The position numbers and the translations under genes are program-made. This document shows, in pieces, positions 46,193 through 54,304 of a stretch of DNA of 64,000 nucleotides; within the stretch, counting starts at the first letter, position 1, and the number at the start of each line of letters is the position of its first letter. The notes beneath the pieces were generated by a model that ran no database searches, had not been told where the DNA came from, and was given only the letters and a program-made list of their open reading frames with translations. The DNA is from CAVPWP01 sp963709395 (GTDB lineage Bacteria; Pseudomonadota; Alphaproteobacteria; Rhodobacterales; Rhodobacteraceae). The DNA is taken from contig CAVPWP010000002.1 of NCBI GenBank assembly GCA_963709395.1, positions 60,549-124,548 on the forward strand. Reading direction: 5' to 3'.

Positions 46193-46903
46193 TCACTTCA
46201 GCAACAGCGTATCCGTCAGCCACCGATGAAGCGCCGCCGTGGTCTCGTCCGGGCGTTCGAGCGTCGGCAGATGCCCCGCGTCCTCGATGATCTCCAAGGT
46301 CGCGCCCGGCACCAGTTCGGCCATGAATTCGTGCCGCCGCACCGGGCAGAGCCCGTCCTGCCGGCCGCAGAGAACCAAAGTCGGCACCTTCAGGCCGCGC
46401 AGGGTCTTCTGCTGGTCGGGCCGGCGCTGCAGGGCGCGGGACTGGCGGACATAGACCTCGGGCCCCAGATCCTGCGCCATGTCGAGAACCGTTTTCAGCA
46501 CGGCCGCCCGCCCCGGTCCGGACACGATGCAGGCGGTCTTCATCTCCTCCTCGATCACCTCGGTCAGCCGTCCGGCCTTGGCCCGGGCGATCTGCGGGTC
46601 GCGCAGCGCAGCATAGGCGGGAGGTTCGGGCAACGGGGAAGTGTCGAGCAGCGCCAGCCGCGTGACCCGCCCCGGCGCGCGGCGCATGATCTCCATGGCG
46701 ACGATCCCGCCCATCGAAAGTCCGGCCAGCGCAAAACGCGGCGGGGCGTGGAGGACCACGTCGGCGGCGATCTTCTCGATGCTGTCGGCCCCGGTGATCG
46801 GGGCCACGTGAACCGCCCGGTCGCGCGAGAAGGCGGCGATCTGCGGCGCGAAAAGGCGCGCGTCGCACATCATGCCGGGCAGAAGGACCAGCGGATCGGC
46901 CAT
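46193..46903 (-). CDS. Alpha/beta hydrolase
   Basis: A 236-residue hydrolase. V-L-L-P-G-M-M-C-D is the oxyanion region, G-L-S-M-G-G the nucleophile elbow, V-L-C-G-R-Q-D-G-L-C-P the catalytic Asp region, and D-A-G-H-L-P-T-L-E-R-P the His. It resembles the MhpC/BioH-type esterase or lactonase group. The frame is open upstream to 47044, but the family N-terminus begins at the ATG at 46903. Substrate unknown. Confidence 0.8.
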   Translation of the reverse strand: MADPLVLLPGMMCDARLFAPQIAAFSRDRAVHVAPITGADSIEKIAADVVLHAPPRFALAGLSMGGIVAMEIMRRAPGRVTRLALLDTSPLPEPPAYAALRDPQIARAKAGRLTEVIEEEMKTACIVSGPGRAAVLKTVLDMAQDLGPEVYVRQSRALQRRPDQQKTLRGLKVPTLVLCGRQDGLCPVRRHEFMAELVPGATLEIIEDAGHLPTLERPDETTAALHRWLTDTLLLK

Positions 46904-47139
46904 CACCCGCGCCCCGCGCCCGGTCGAATCGCGCCTGTCGTCATCGTCCTTGTGGCCCGCATCGCCCCCTGCCCGTTCGCTTGCCCGTCCGTTTTGACCA
47001 GAGTGCCGCGCGCAAAGGTCTCGGGCAAGCCGTCGCACCTGCATCCCGTTTCGGCGCGGCGGGCGCGCAACGGTGTCACATCACGATCAGCGACAGGGGC
47101 GGGTCGACCGCCTCCAAGCCGGTGCAGGCGCGGGGGACG

Positions 47140-47418
47140 TCACGTCCAATGCACCGTCTCGCCGCCCGGCAGGGCCGCGCGCGCGGCTGCGGGGTCGGTG
47201 AAGGCCCGGTTCGTGGCGCGGCAGAAGCCGGTGACCCAGGCGTCGTCCATCAGAAGGAAATCGAGCACCGACGCCAGGAACACGGGGTCGGCGGCCTGAG
47301 CGCGCAGGTCGGTGACCGAGGCCCCTGTCGCCCCCAGGAACACGTCCATCAGGTCGTCCTGTCCGGCGATCCAGCCCAGCGCCTCTGCGGCCAGGGTCTC
47401 GGCGGATTCCTGCTTCAT
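47140..47418 (-). CDS. DUF3572 protein
   Basis: A 92-residue acidic helical protein of the DUF3572 family (A-L-G-W-I-A-G-Q-D-D-L, then V-L-D-F-L-L-M-D-D-A-W-V). In this bacterial group it lies beside pleD, as here, divergently by about 100 bases. No function is known. The 236 bases between its end and the hydrolase start contain nothing I can assign. Confidence 0.82.
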   Translation of the reverse strand: MKQESAETLAAEALGWIAGQDDLMDVFLGATGASVTDLRAQAADPVFLASVLDFLLMDDAWVTGFCRATNRAFTDPAAARAALPGGETVHWT

Positions 47419-47523
47419 GCCACGGCCCTCCTCGGTTCCCGATGCGCCGGAAAGTCTTTCTTAACCAATGTCAGCAATTCCTGAAGACGAACAGGACAAT
47501 TGAGCGGATTTCGGGCGAAGGGC

Positions 47524-48903
47524 ATGGCAGGGCGCATTCTCATCGTCGACGACCAGGCCACCGGGCGGCTGACGCTTCGGGTGCGGCTCACCGAGGCGCG
47601 CTATGACGTGGCAACCGCGGCGTCGGGCGCCGAGGCGCTTGAAATCCTGGCGCGGTCTCCGGCCGATCTGGTGATCCTCGACGAACGGCTGGGCGACATG
47701 GGCGGCCCCGCGCTGTGCCGGCGCTTGCGAGCCGACCCGGCGATGCGCGACGCGCCGGTGCTCATGCTGGTGGGCGCGCGCGACGGCGCGGCCCGCATCG
47801 CCGCGCTCGACGCCGGGGCCGAGGACGTGCTGTCGCGGCCCTTCTGCGACCTGTCGCTGATGGCGCGGGTGCGCAGCCTGATGCGGGTGCGCGAAACCCG
47901 GGTGGAAACCCAACGCCGACGGGCCACCGCCGCCGAGTTCGGCTTTGCCGAGGCTTCCACGGGTTTCGAGGCCCCCGGACGTATCGCCCTCGTGTCGGCG
48001 GACCCCGCCACCGCCGACCGCTGGCGCGCAGGGCTTGGCCGCCACATCCCCGACGCGGTGCAGGTCCTCAGCGCCGAGGCAGCCCTGGACGAAGCCGACC
48101 GCGCCCGCCCCGCCGAGGTCTTCGTCATCGACGCCGACCTGCCGCGTCCGGGCGGGGGTCTCATGCTTCTGTCCGACCTGCGCAGCCGCCCCGGCACCCG
48201 CCATGCCGCGATGATCTTCGCCCATCGCGACGACGAGGCCGAGGCGGGGGCGACCGCGCTCGACCTCGGGGCGAACGACCTGCTGCCGCTCTGCGCCGAC
48301 ACCGCGGAACTGGCGATCCGCATCCGCACCCAGATCGGGCGCGCGCGCGACGCCCAGCGTCTGCGCGACACGGTCGAGGACGGGCTGCGCCTGGCCGCGA
48401 CCGATGCGCTGACCGGTCTGTTCAACCGCCGCTACGCGCTGGCCTATCTCGAACGCGTCGCGCGAGAGACACAGTCCAGCGGCCGGTGTTTTGCGGTGAT
48501 GGTGGCCGATCTCGACCACTTCAAACGCATCAATGACAGTTTCGGCCACGCCACGGGCGATGCCGTGCTGCGCGGTGTGGCCCACCGCATCCGCGACCGG
48601 TTGCGCGGCGAAGACATGGTGGCGCGGCTCGGCGGCGAGGAATTCCTGATCGTCATGCCCGACACCGACTTCGCCGCGGCCCTGCCCGCGGCCGAACGTC
48701 TGTGCCGCGCGATCGCCGATGCACCTGTCCCGCCCGGCCCGGGCCAGCCCCCGGTTCCCGTGACGATCAGCATCGGGGTCGCTATCGGCGGCGGGCGAGA
48801 GGGCGGGGCGATCCACGGGCTGATCGAACATGCCGACCGCGCGCTTTACCGGGCCAAGGCCCAGGGGCGCAACACGGTGGACGTGTTCCGGCCGGCGGCC
48901 TGA
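47524..48903 (+). CDS. pleD: PleD-type response regulator, diguanylate cyclase
   Basis: A 459-residue protein with the PleD layout: receiver 1 (1-120), degenerate receiver 2 (about 150-275), GGDEF domain (300-459). I-L-I-V-D-D and the phospho-acceptor Asp53 (V-I-L-D-E) are intact in receiver 1, and receiver 2 keeps V-I-D-A-D. The active loop is G-G-E-E-F at 370-374, the functional Glu variant. R-G-E-D at 361-364, five residues before it, is the inhibitory c-di-GMP I-site. It makes c-di-GMP, controlling surface or motile life. The start at 47524 follows the conserved M-A-G-R-I-L-I-V-D-D. Confidence 0.93.
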   Translation: MAGRILIVDDQATGRLTLRVRLTEARYDVATAASGAEALEILARSPADLVILDERLGDMGGPALCRRLRADPAMRDAPVLMLVGARDGAARIAALDAGAEDVLSRPFCDLSLMARVRSLMRVRETRVETQRRRATAAEFGFAEASTGFEAPGRIALVSADPATADRWRAGLGRHIPDAVQVLSAEAALDEADRARPAEVFVIDADLPRPGGGLMLLSDLRSRPGTRHAAMIFAHRDDEAEAGATALDLGANDLLPLCADTAELAIRIRTQIGRARDAQRLRDTVEDGLRLAATDALTGLFNRRYALAYLERVARETQSSGRCFAVMVADLDHFKRINDSFGHATGDAVLRGVAHRIRDRLRGEDMVARLGGEEFLIVMPDTDFAAALPAAERLCRAIADAPVPPGPGQPPVPVTISIGVAIGGGREGGAIHGLIEHADRALYRAKAQGRNTVDVFRPAA

Positions 48904-48912
48904 TACGCGCCG

Positions 48913-49428
48913 TCAGTCGCGGTCGCGGTCGCGGTCATAAGGTTGGCGGCGCAGTCCCTCTTCGAGACGGGCAGCGAAGGCGGCGCGGGCGTCGGGGCTC
49001 ATCTCGGCCAGCCGTTCGACCAGCAACCGCTCTCCGATCATCTGGCGTTCCGTGGCGGCACCGCGCTGCAAGGCCAGGAGGGCCTGAACCTCGAAAGGGT
49101 CGAAAGGATCGGCCCGCAGCGCGCCCAGAAGCGCCTCGAAGCGAAGGCGCAGTTCATCGCGGTTCTGGCGCAGGGGCTCGGCCTCGCGCCGGATCGCGCC
49201 GAAGAGCGCGCGCCGGTCGGCGGGATCGAGCGCGCCGATGAAGGGGGTGGCCCCCAGATCGCGCGCGGCGCTGTCGATGCGCGCGCTGCGGGGCCCGTCG
49301 GGCGACAGCCACGCCCCGGCTATCATGCTCAGGATCAGAAGGTTCAGCCCCAGCGACAGCACCAGGACCACCTTCACCCAGCGGGCCGTGCGGGGGGCCG
49401 GGTTCGGCCGTGGCGAGCCGTCTGTCAT
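48913..49428 (-). CDS. Periplasmic heavy-metal sensor-like protein (CnrX/ZraP-type)
   Basis: A 171-residue protein with one N-terminal membrane helix (about 17-41) and a helical periplasmic domain with the Arg/Glu-rich hairpin of the metal-resistance sensor group (F-G-A-I-R-R-E-A-E-P-L, then R-Q-M-I-G-E-R-L-L-V-E-R). No His/Cys cluster stands out; the tail ends D-R-D-R-D-R-D. It is the last gene after an ECF sigma factor and a small membrane protein, so it probably modulates that anti-sigma protein. Metal sensing is inferred from the family. Confidence 0.75.
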   Translation of the reverse strand: MTDGSPRPNPAPRTARWVKVVLVLSLGLNLLILSMIAGAWLSPDGPRSARIDSAARDLGATPFIGALDPADRRALFGAIRREAEPLRQNRDELRLRFEALLGALRADPFDPFEVQALLALQRGAATERQMIGERLLVERLAEMSPDARAAFAARLEEGLRRQPYDRDRDRD

Positions 49429-49431
49429 CGC

Positions 49432-49808
49432 TCAGCCGCTCCAGCCGTCGGTCGGCACATAGCCGGGCAGCAGCCCGCCGATGTCATAGACATCGTCCTC
49501 GACCAGCGTGCCGGTCCCGAGGGCCAGCCCACCGATGTCGGGCACGGCATAGCCGATCCAGAGGCCCGCCACGGTCGCGGTGGCGAGGCCGGCCAGGGCC
49601 GGCCAGCCGCCGATGGCGTGCAGGCGATCGCGCAGGCCCCGTCGCTGTTTCGGAGGTGCGGCGGGCTGCCTGCGCGCGGCGTCTTCGGCGGTCGCGTCCG
49701 CCATTACCCGCGCGAGAAAGGCGTCGGACGGCATGGGAGGCTGCGCGCGCGCAGCGTCGAAGAAGGCGTCGAGCCCCCCTCTCCGTCGAATTCGCGTCTG
49801 TCAGTCAT
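49432..49808 (-). pseudogene. Small membrane protein, probable anti-sigma factor, frameshifted
   Basis: The ATG at 49808 overlaps the sigma-factor stop (ATGACTGA), giving M-T-D-R-R-E-F-D-G-E-G. The other frame continues L-D-A-F-F-D-A-A-R-A-Q-P-P-M, a cytoplasmic stretch, a membrane helix (about A-L-A-G-L-A-T-A-T-V-A-G-L-W-I-G-Y) and a periplasmic tail. They join only if the run of six C (+ strand 49774-49779) had seven, so here one base is missing, the opposite of the other breaks. The repaired length is about 125 residues. Position and topology fit an anti-sigma factor; sequence alone does not prove it. Confidence 0.68.
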
Positions 49809-50388
49809 CGTCGTACCCCAGTTCGGCCTTGCGCCCCTGCAAGAGCGCCGCGAGCGCCCGTTTTCCCCGCGCCGTCAGACTTTCCACAGCCTCGACGCCG
49901 ATGTCCATGACCGCCGCGATCTCGGGGTTGGAAAGCCCCTCGATATGGCGCAGCACCACCGCTTCTCGCTGCCGGTCCGGCAGCTGCAGAAGCGCGGCGC
50001 CCAGCGCACCCGCACGCTCGGCCTGCGTCATCTGCGCTTCGACGCCCGGTGCGTCCGACGGCGGATCGGCGATCGTGTCGATCGGCACGGTCCGCCGCCC
50101 CCGCCGCAGCCGGTCGGTGCAGAGGTTCGAAACCACGCGGTAAAGCCATGTCGTCACCTTCGCCTCGCCCTGCCGCCAGTCCGGCGCGATCCGCCAGAGC
50201 CGCAGCATGGCCTCCTGCGCCACGTCCTCGGCCTCGGCCCGGTCGCCCAGCATGCGCAGCGCGTGGGCATGGGCGCGGGGGGCAAGCCGCAGGGTCAGCG
50301 TTCGGGCCGCGGCCATGTCGCCGTTGCCATAGGCCACCAGCAGCGCCTCGTCGGGCGCCCCGTCCAACGCATCCAGGGGCATGTCCAT
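49801..50388 (-). CDS. ECF-type RNA polymerase sigma factor
   Basis: A 195-residue group IV sigma-70. Region 2 includes M-L-G-D-R-A-E-A-E-D-V-A-Q-E-A-M-L-R-L-W (core binding and -10 reading). Region 4 includes L-P-D-R-Q-R-E-A-V-V-L-R-H-I-E-G-L-S-N-P-E-I-A (-35 helix-turn-helix). It is followed, with an 8-base overlap, by the small membrane protein and then the metal-sensor-like gene, an arrangement like the cnrYXH systems. The EF-hand gene upstream may be in the same regulon. Confidence 0.88.
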   Translation of the reverse strand: MDMPLDALDGAPDEALLVAYGNGDMAAARTLTLRLAPRAHAHALRMLGDRAEAEDVAQEAMLRLWRIAPDWRQGEAKVTTWLYRVVSNLCTDRLRRGRRTVPIDTIADPPSDAPGVEAQMTQAERAGALGAALLQLPDRQREAVVLRHIEGLSNPEIAAVMDIGVEAVESLTARGKRALAALLQGRKAELGYDDD

Positions 50389-50464
50389 CGTCCGCGTTGC
50401 GTAGCCCGTTCATCCGTCCCCGGCAATCGGCGGCGCGGGGTCTGCCCCCGCGCCGTCGCAGTCT

Positions 50465-50989
50465 TCAGTCGTCGTAGCGACCGTCGCCACCGTGGCCCAT
50501 GCGGCCGTTCATACTGTCTCGCATCCCGGCCCTCCGGGATCCCGCCGCCTCGAACTCCTCGGCCGAGACGGACCCGTCGCCGTCGGTATCGAGCCGCTCG
50601 ATCATGCGCGGGCCCATCGCGCCACCGCGCATCTCGAGCACATCGCGGCTGAGCACCCCGTCGCCATCGACGTCCAGGATCACGAACATCTCACCCGCGC
50701 GTTCGGCCGCTCGGCCACTCGCCTCGGCTTCGAACTCGGTGCGGCTGACCTGTCCGTCGCCATCGGTGTCGAACGCGGCGAACCGCGCGGCGCGAAGCAT
50801 CTCGAAGTCCTCGACCGTGATCTGGCCGCTGCCATCGGCATCAAGCTCGGCAAAACCGGGGCGGTCGCCCATCATGCCCATCCTGTCCTGACCGCCGCGC
50901 TCGTGCGCCACGGCGACACCGGCTGCAAGTGCGGTCGCCAGAAGGGCCGTCGCGGCCGTGATCTTGAGAATTCCCGAACGTGTCATCAT
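50465..50989 (-). CDS. Secreted EF-hand calcium-binding protein
   Basis: A 174-residue protein with signal peptide (I-L-K-I-T-A-A-T-A-L-L-A-T-A-L-A-A-G-V-A-V-A) and four EF-hand loops: D-A-D-G-S-G-Q-I-T, D-T-D-G-D-G-Q-V-S, D-V-D-G-D-G-V-L-S and D-T-D-G-D-G-S-V-S. All have acidic ligands at 1, 3 and 5; the third lacks the usual last Glu. AAAGGAG precedes two consecutive ATGs (50989 and 50986), the second with better spacing. It lies 76 bases before the ECF sigma gene on the same strand. Confidence 0.85.
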   Translation of the reverse strand: MMTRSGILKITAATALLATALAAGVAVAHERGGQDRMGMMGDRPGFAELDADGSGQITVEDFEMLRAARFAAFDTDGDGQVSRTEFEAEASGRAAERAGEMFVILDVDGDGVLSRDVLEMRGGAMGPRMIERLDTDGDGSVSAEEFEAAGSRRAGMRDSMNGRMGHGGDGRYDD

Positions 50990-51189
50990 CGTCTCCTTTG
51001 TGGCCCTGTGAAGGCCCTGCCTGTGCCGACGTGCCATTGCCCGCCGATCTGAACCTGAAACGCGAGGCGGCGCGGTTTCCGTCGCCGGACATGCGAATAT
51101 TTTTGCGACATCCCGCCGCAAGGACACCGCGCCGCCTTTCTCTGCCGCGCGGGATCGCTATGACTGGCGCGCAGAAAGGCAGGATTCCC

Positions 51190-51624
51190 ATGTACGATGA
51201 CACCGCAGGGACGCCCGACCACAGCGCCATGCCAGAGACCGGATCGACGGACGAGGCACGCCCCGTGCGCCAAGCCATGCTGCGCGGCTGGCGGCGGCGC
51301 TGCCCCCAATGCGGGCAGGGGCCGCTTCTCAAGAGCTATCTCAAGGTGCGCGACAGCTGCCCGGTCTGCGGCGAGGAGTTCCACCATCACCGCGCCGACG
51401 ACGGCCCGGCCTATCTGACGATCCTGATCGTCGGGCACCTGATGGCACCGGTCCTCAAGATCGCCTATACCTCGTTCGAGCCCGACCCGCTGATCCTGGC
51501 CACCAGCCTTTCGGTTGGCTGCGTGGCGGTGTCGCTCTATCTTCTGCCGCGGCTCAAGGGCGCGATCGTCGGCCTGCAATGGGCCAAGCGCATGAACGGC
51601 TTCGGCGGGACGACGGCGTCCTGA
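51190..51624 (+). CDS. DUF983 membrane protein
   Basis: A 144-residue protein with a zinc-ribbon-like pair (C-P-Q-C-G and C-P-V-C-G-E-E-F) followed by H-H-H-R-A-D-D-G-P-A-Y and two membrane helices (about 78-98 and 102-120), the DUF983 pattern. It is divergent from the EF-hand gene, with a 200-base gap. Some DUF983 members neighbour cytochrome oxidase genes; here the next gene is a NUDIX hydrolase. Function unknown. Confidence 0.87.
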   Translation: MYDDTAGTPDHSAMPETGSTDEARPVRQAMLRGWRRRCPQCGQGPLLKSYLKVRDSCPVCGEEFHHHRADDGPAYLTILIVGHLMAPVLKIAYTSFEPDPLILATSLSVGCVAVSLYLLPRLKGAIVGLQWAKRMNGFGGTTAS

Positions 51625-51665
51625 CACGAGCCGGGCAGTCTGGAACGGAACGGGACCCGGCCACC

Positions 51666-52349
51666 TTGGACAAGACCCAGATCCGCGACGCCGCCACCAT
51701 GATCCTTGTCCGCGACCCGGGCGGGCACCCCGCGGTGCTGATGGGCCAGCGCGGGGCGAAAGCCGCCTTCATGCCCGACAAGTTCGTCTTTCCCGGCGGC
51801 GCGGTCGATCCGGACGACGCCGAGGTGCCGCTGGCCACGCCCCTGTCGCCGCTCTGCACGTCGCGCATATCCGAAGGGACGCCCCCGGTCATCGCGCGCG
51901 CCCTGGCCGCCACCGCCATCCGCGAGCTTTGGGAGGAAACCGGGCTGATCCTGGGCACCCCCGGCACCTGGGACGCGCCACCCCCGCCCGACTGGGCCGG
52001 GTTCGCCGCCACGGGCCACCGGCCGGCGGCGGGCGATCTGAGCCTTGTCTTCCGCGCCATCACGCCGCCCGGTCGCCCACGTCGGTTCGACGCGCGGTTC
52101 CTTCTGGCCGATGCCGCGGCCCTAAGCGGCGATCCCGACGATTTCTCGCGCGCCTCGGACGAGTTGTCGGCGCTGCAGTGGATTCCCATCGCCGAGGCCC
52201 GCCGCTTCGATCTGCCCTTCATCACCGAGGTCGCGCTGGCCGAGGTGGCCGCCCGCCTGCCCGACCTCGCCCCGCCCCAGAGCGTGCCGTTCTTCCGCAA
52301 CGACGACGAGGAAAGCCTGTTTCTCAGAATCGGCGGCCGGGCCCTCTAG
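51666..52349 (+). CDS. NUDIX hydrolase
   Basis: A NUDIX-family pyrophosphohydrolase (about 227 residues from the TTG at 51666). G-Q-R-G-A-K-A-A-F-M-P-D-K-F-V-F-P-G-G is the start of the domain. The NUDIX box has its Glu-containing helix in R-E-L-W-E-E-T-G-L-I, with an insertion between G-G and that helix as in the NUDT7/19-like CoA pyrophosphatase group. The start is uncertain: the frame is open further upstream and a CTG at 51621 overlaps the DUF983 stop. Substrate unknown. Confidence 0.82.
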   Translation: MDKTQIRDAATMILVRDPGGHPAVLMGQRGAKAAFMPDKFVFPGGAVDPDDAEVPLATPLSPLCTSRISEGTPPVIARALAATAIRELWEETGLILGTPGTWDAPPPPDWAGFAATGHRPAAGDLSLVFRAITPPGRPRRFDARFLLADAAALSGDPDDFSRASDELSALQWIPIAEARRFDLPFITEVALAEVAARLPDLAPPQSVPFFRNDDEESLFLRIGGRAL

Positions 52350-52356
52350 GCGCGCG

Positions 52357-53259
52357 TCAGGCCGCCGCCACCAGCACCACGACCGAGACCGCCAGAAGCG
52401 CCATGCCCGCGTATTCCCGGCCGCGGATACGCTCGCCGAAGACCAGCACCGAGGCGAGGATCGAAAAGATCAGCTCGACCTGCCCCAGCGCGAAGACATA
52501 GGCCGCGCTTTGCAGCGCGAAGGCGGAAAACCAGCCATAGCTGCCCAGCACCGACAACCCGCCGACAAGCGCCACGATCCGCCAGGCGCGCAGGACCCGC
52601 GTGACCTGCCCCGGCTCGCGCCAGCGCATCCAGGCGACCATCACGGCGGTCTGCACGGCCGTCACCAACGCCAGCGTGACGCCCGCGCGCAGTGCCACGT
52701 CGCCCGTGGGCAGCGCCAGCACCGCACCGCGATACCCCACAGCCGAGATCGCAAAGAAGACGCCGGAAGCGACGCCCAGACCCGCCGCCCGCGTCAGCAC
52801 GCGCCGGTGCCAGGGGCCGGTGGCACCCGGCGCCTCGGACAGAAGCAGCACCGCCGCGAATCCCACCAGAAGCGCCAGCGCCCCCGTGGCCGACACGCGG
52901 TCGCCCAGAATGACGAACCCCACCACGGCGGTCAGCATCACCTCGGTCTTCTTGAAGGTGATCCCGACGGCGAAATTGCGTTCCGCAAACAGCGCGACGA
53001 CACACATCGTGGCGAGGATCTGCGCCAGCCCCCCGGCCAGCGCGAAGAACCAGAACCGCGGTGTCAGCGCAGGCATCCCCTGCCCGGTCGCCACGGCATA
53101 GGCGAAGATCGCCGCCGCCACGACCGGGGCCGAAAAGACGAAGCGCGCCAGTGTCGCGCCACTGGTCGACAACCCCGACACCTTGAGGTGCCGCTGCGCC
53201 ATGAAGCGCAGGGTCTGCGCCGCCGCGGCGGCGATGGTGATCGGGATCCAGGCGTCCAT
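52357..53259 (-). CDS. EamA/DMT-family transporter
   Basis: A 300-residue inner-membrane protein with ten hydrophobic helices in two EamA repeats (about 1-140 and 155-298). F-A-E-R-N-F-A-V-G-I-T-F-K-K-T-E-V at the end of helix 3-4 and its counterpart A-Y-V-F-A-L-G-Q-V-E-L-I-F in the second half are the repeat signatures. The family exports or imports small metabolites; the substrate is unknown. It is convergent with the NUDIX gene, with only 7 bases between. Confidence 0.88.
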   Translation of the reverse strand: MDAWIPITIAAAAAQTLRFMAQRHLKVSGLSTSGATLARFVFSAPVVAAAIFAYAVATGQGMPALTPRFWFFALAGGLAQILATMCVVALFAERNFAVGITFKKTEVMLTAVVGFVILGDRVSATGALALLVGFAAVLLLSEAPGATGPWHRRVLTRAAGLGVASGVFFAISAVGYRGAVLALPTGDVALRAGVTLALVTAVQTAVMVAWMRWREPGQVTRVLRAWRIVALVGGLSVLGSYGWFSAFALQSAAYVFALGQVELIFSILASVLVFGERIRGREYAGMALLAVSVVVLVAAA

Positions 53260-53303
53260 CCCGCCTCATGCCACGGGCGCGAGGCGGGCGACAGGGGGCC
53301 GTG

Positions 53304-53843
53304 TCAGCCACCGGGCTGCGGCGTCATCCTCAGTCCCGACAGGTCGTAGCCGTTGAACGCGAGCACCCGCCGCGCCGCCTCGAGACGGTCGGCGGGGATC
53401 TGCGGATCGCGGTTCAGGATCCATCCCGCCCGGCCCGACGGCGTGCCGACAACGGCCGTCCGGTAGCCTTCGTCGACCCAAAGCACCCAGTAGGGCGCGG
53501 TGATGAAGGGCACAGAGGCAAAGCGCACTTCGAGCCGCCCGGGCCCCACCACGATCGCCTCGCCCGAGATCTGACGCAGGGGGCCCGTCACGATGCCCTC
53601 CCGGCAGGCGTTCAGAACGCCCAGCGTACCGTCCGTGCGCAGGCTGTAATCGGCGGTCGTGGCCACGCAGCCCTCCTGGAAGGGGACCGGAAAACGGGCG
53701 ATCTCGTACCAGCGCCCGGCATAGCGTTCGACATCCAGCGTCGCGACGGACGAAATCGGAACGGTCGTGTCGCGGTACACCTGCCCGGGCGCGCAGGCGG
53801 CCAGGGCGGCCAGCGCAAGAGCGGCGAAAAGGCGGCGCAGCAT
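53304..53843 (-). CDS. Lipocalin (Blc-like) lipoprotein
   Basis: A 179-residue lipoprotein (signal then lipobox L-A-A-L-A-A-C). The lipocalin motif Y-A-G-R-W-Y-E-I-A-R-F-P at about 45-56 is the GxW of the family, and P-Y-W-V-L-W-V-D is the later strand. Like E. coli Blc it should bind lipids on the outer membrane. Two cysteines (V-A-T, then N-A-C-R-E) may form a disulfide. It is the downstream partner of the Cys-rich lipoprotein, 14 bases apart. Confidence 0.88.
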   Translation of the reverse strand: MLRRLFAALALAALAACAPGQVYRDTTVPISSVATLDVERYAGRWYEIARFPVPFQEGCVATTADYSLRTDGTLGVLNACREGIVTGPLRQISGEAIVVGPGRLEVRFASVPFITAPYWVLWVDEGYRTAVVGTPSGRAGWILNRDPQIPADRLEAARRVLAFNGYDLSGLRMTPQPGG

Positions 53844-53857
53844 GGCGATGTCCTTTC

Positions 53858-54211
53858 TCAGTCGATGCAGAGCGTCTGCGCGACGCCCGCGGAATTCAGC
53901 ACCTCGTGGCACCCGAAGAACGGCGTGACAGGTGTGCAGGTGCGCGACCGGGCCAGGCACAGACCCGCGCAATCGCCATCCGCGCGGCACGACCTGTTGG
54001 CATCCGGCGTCTCACGATAGCAGACCATCGAGCCCGCCGTCCCACCCGCGCCCCAGCGTCCGCCATCGGCTTCGCAGAGGGACCGCTGACGCTCGGAAAG
54101 CCCCGGATCGAAGGTGCCGGGTGCCACGGACTCGGGCTCGTCGACCTGGCAGGCGGCCAACGCCAGCCCCATCGCCATCACCGCAAGGATGCGCTTCAAG
54201 ATCCCGATCAT
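53858..54211 (-). CDS. Cysteine-rich lipoprotein
   Basis: A 117-residue lipoprotein (lipobox A-L-A-A-C at about 17-21) whose mature part has seven further cysteines (L-C-E-A-D, V-C-Y, S-C-R-A-D-G-D-C-A-G-L-C, T-C-T, G-C-H, L-C-I-D-type spacing), suggesting a disulfide-bonded small fold. I do not recognise the family. Being 14 bases upstream of the lipocalin gene and on the same strand, it is probably cotranscribed with it. Confidence 0.68.
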   Translation of the reverse strand: MIGILKRILAVMAMGLALAACQVDEPESVAPGTFDPGLSERQRSLCEADGGRWGAGGTAGSMVCYRETPDANRSCRADGDCAGLCLARSRTCTPVTPFFGCHEVLNSAGVAQTLCID

Positions 54212-54304
54212 CGGTCCTCCGGTCCCCCGCCGCCCATTCGCAGCGAAGACGATTCAACCGCAGGGGGCAAGGTGCGTCTCATGCGGGCTGCTCTCGCTCC
54301 TGTC

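Noticed and set aside
47045..47139. Longer start or extra gene between the hydrolase and DUF3572
   Set aside because: No ribosome site and no protein-like sequence in the space; the open frame upstream of 46903 is Arg/Gly/Asp-rich noise.
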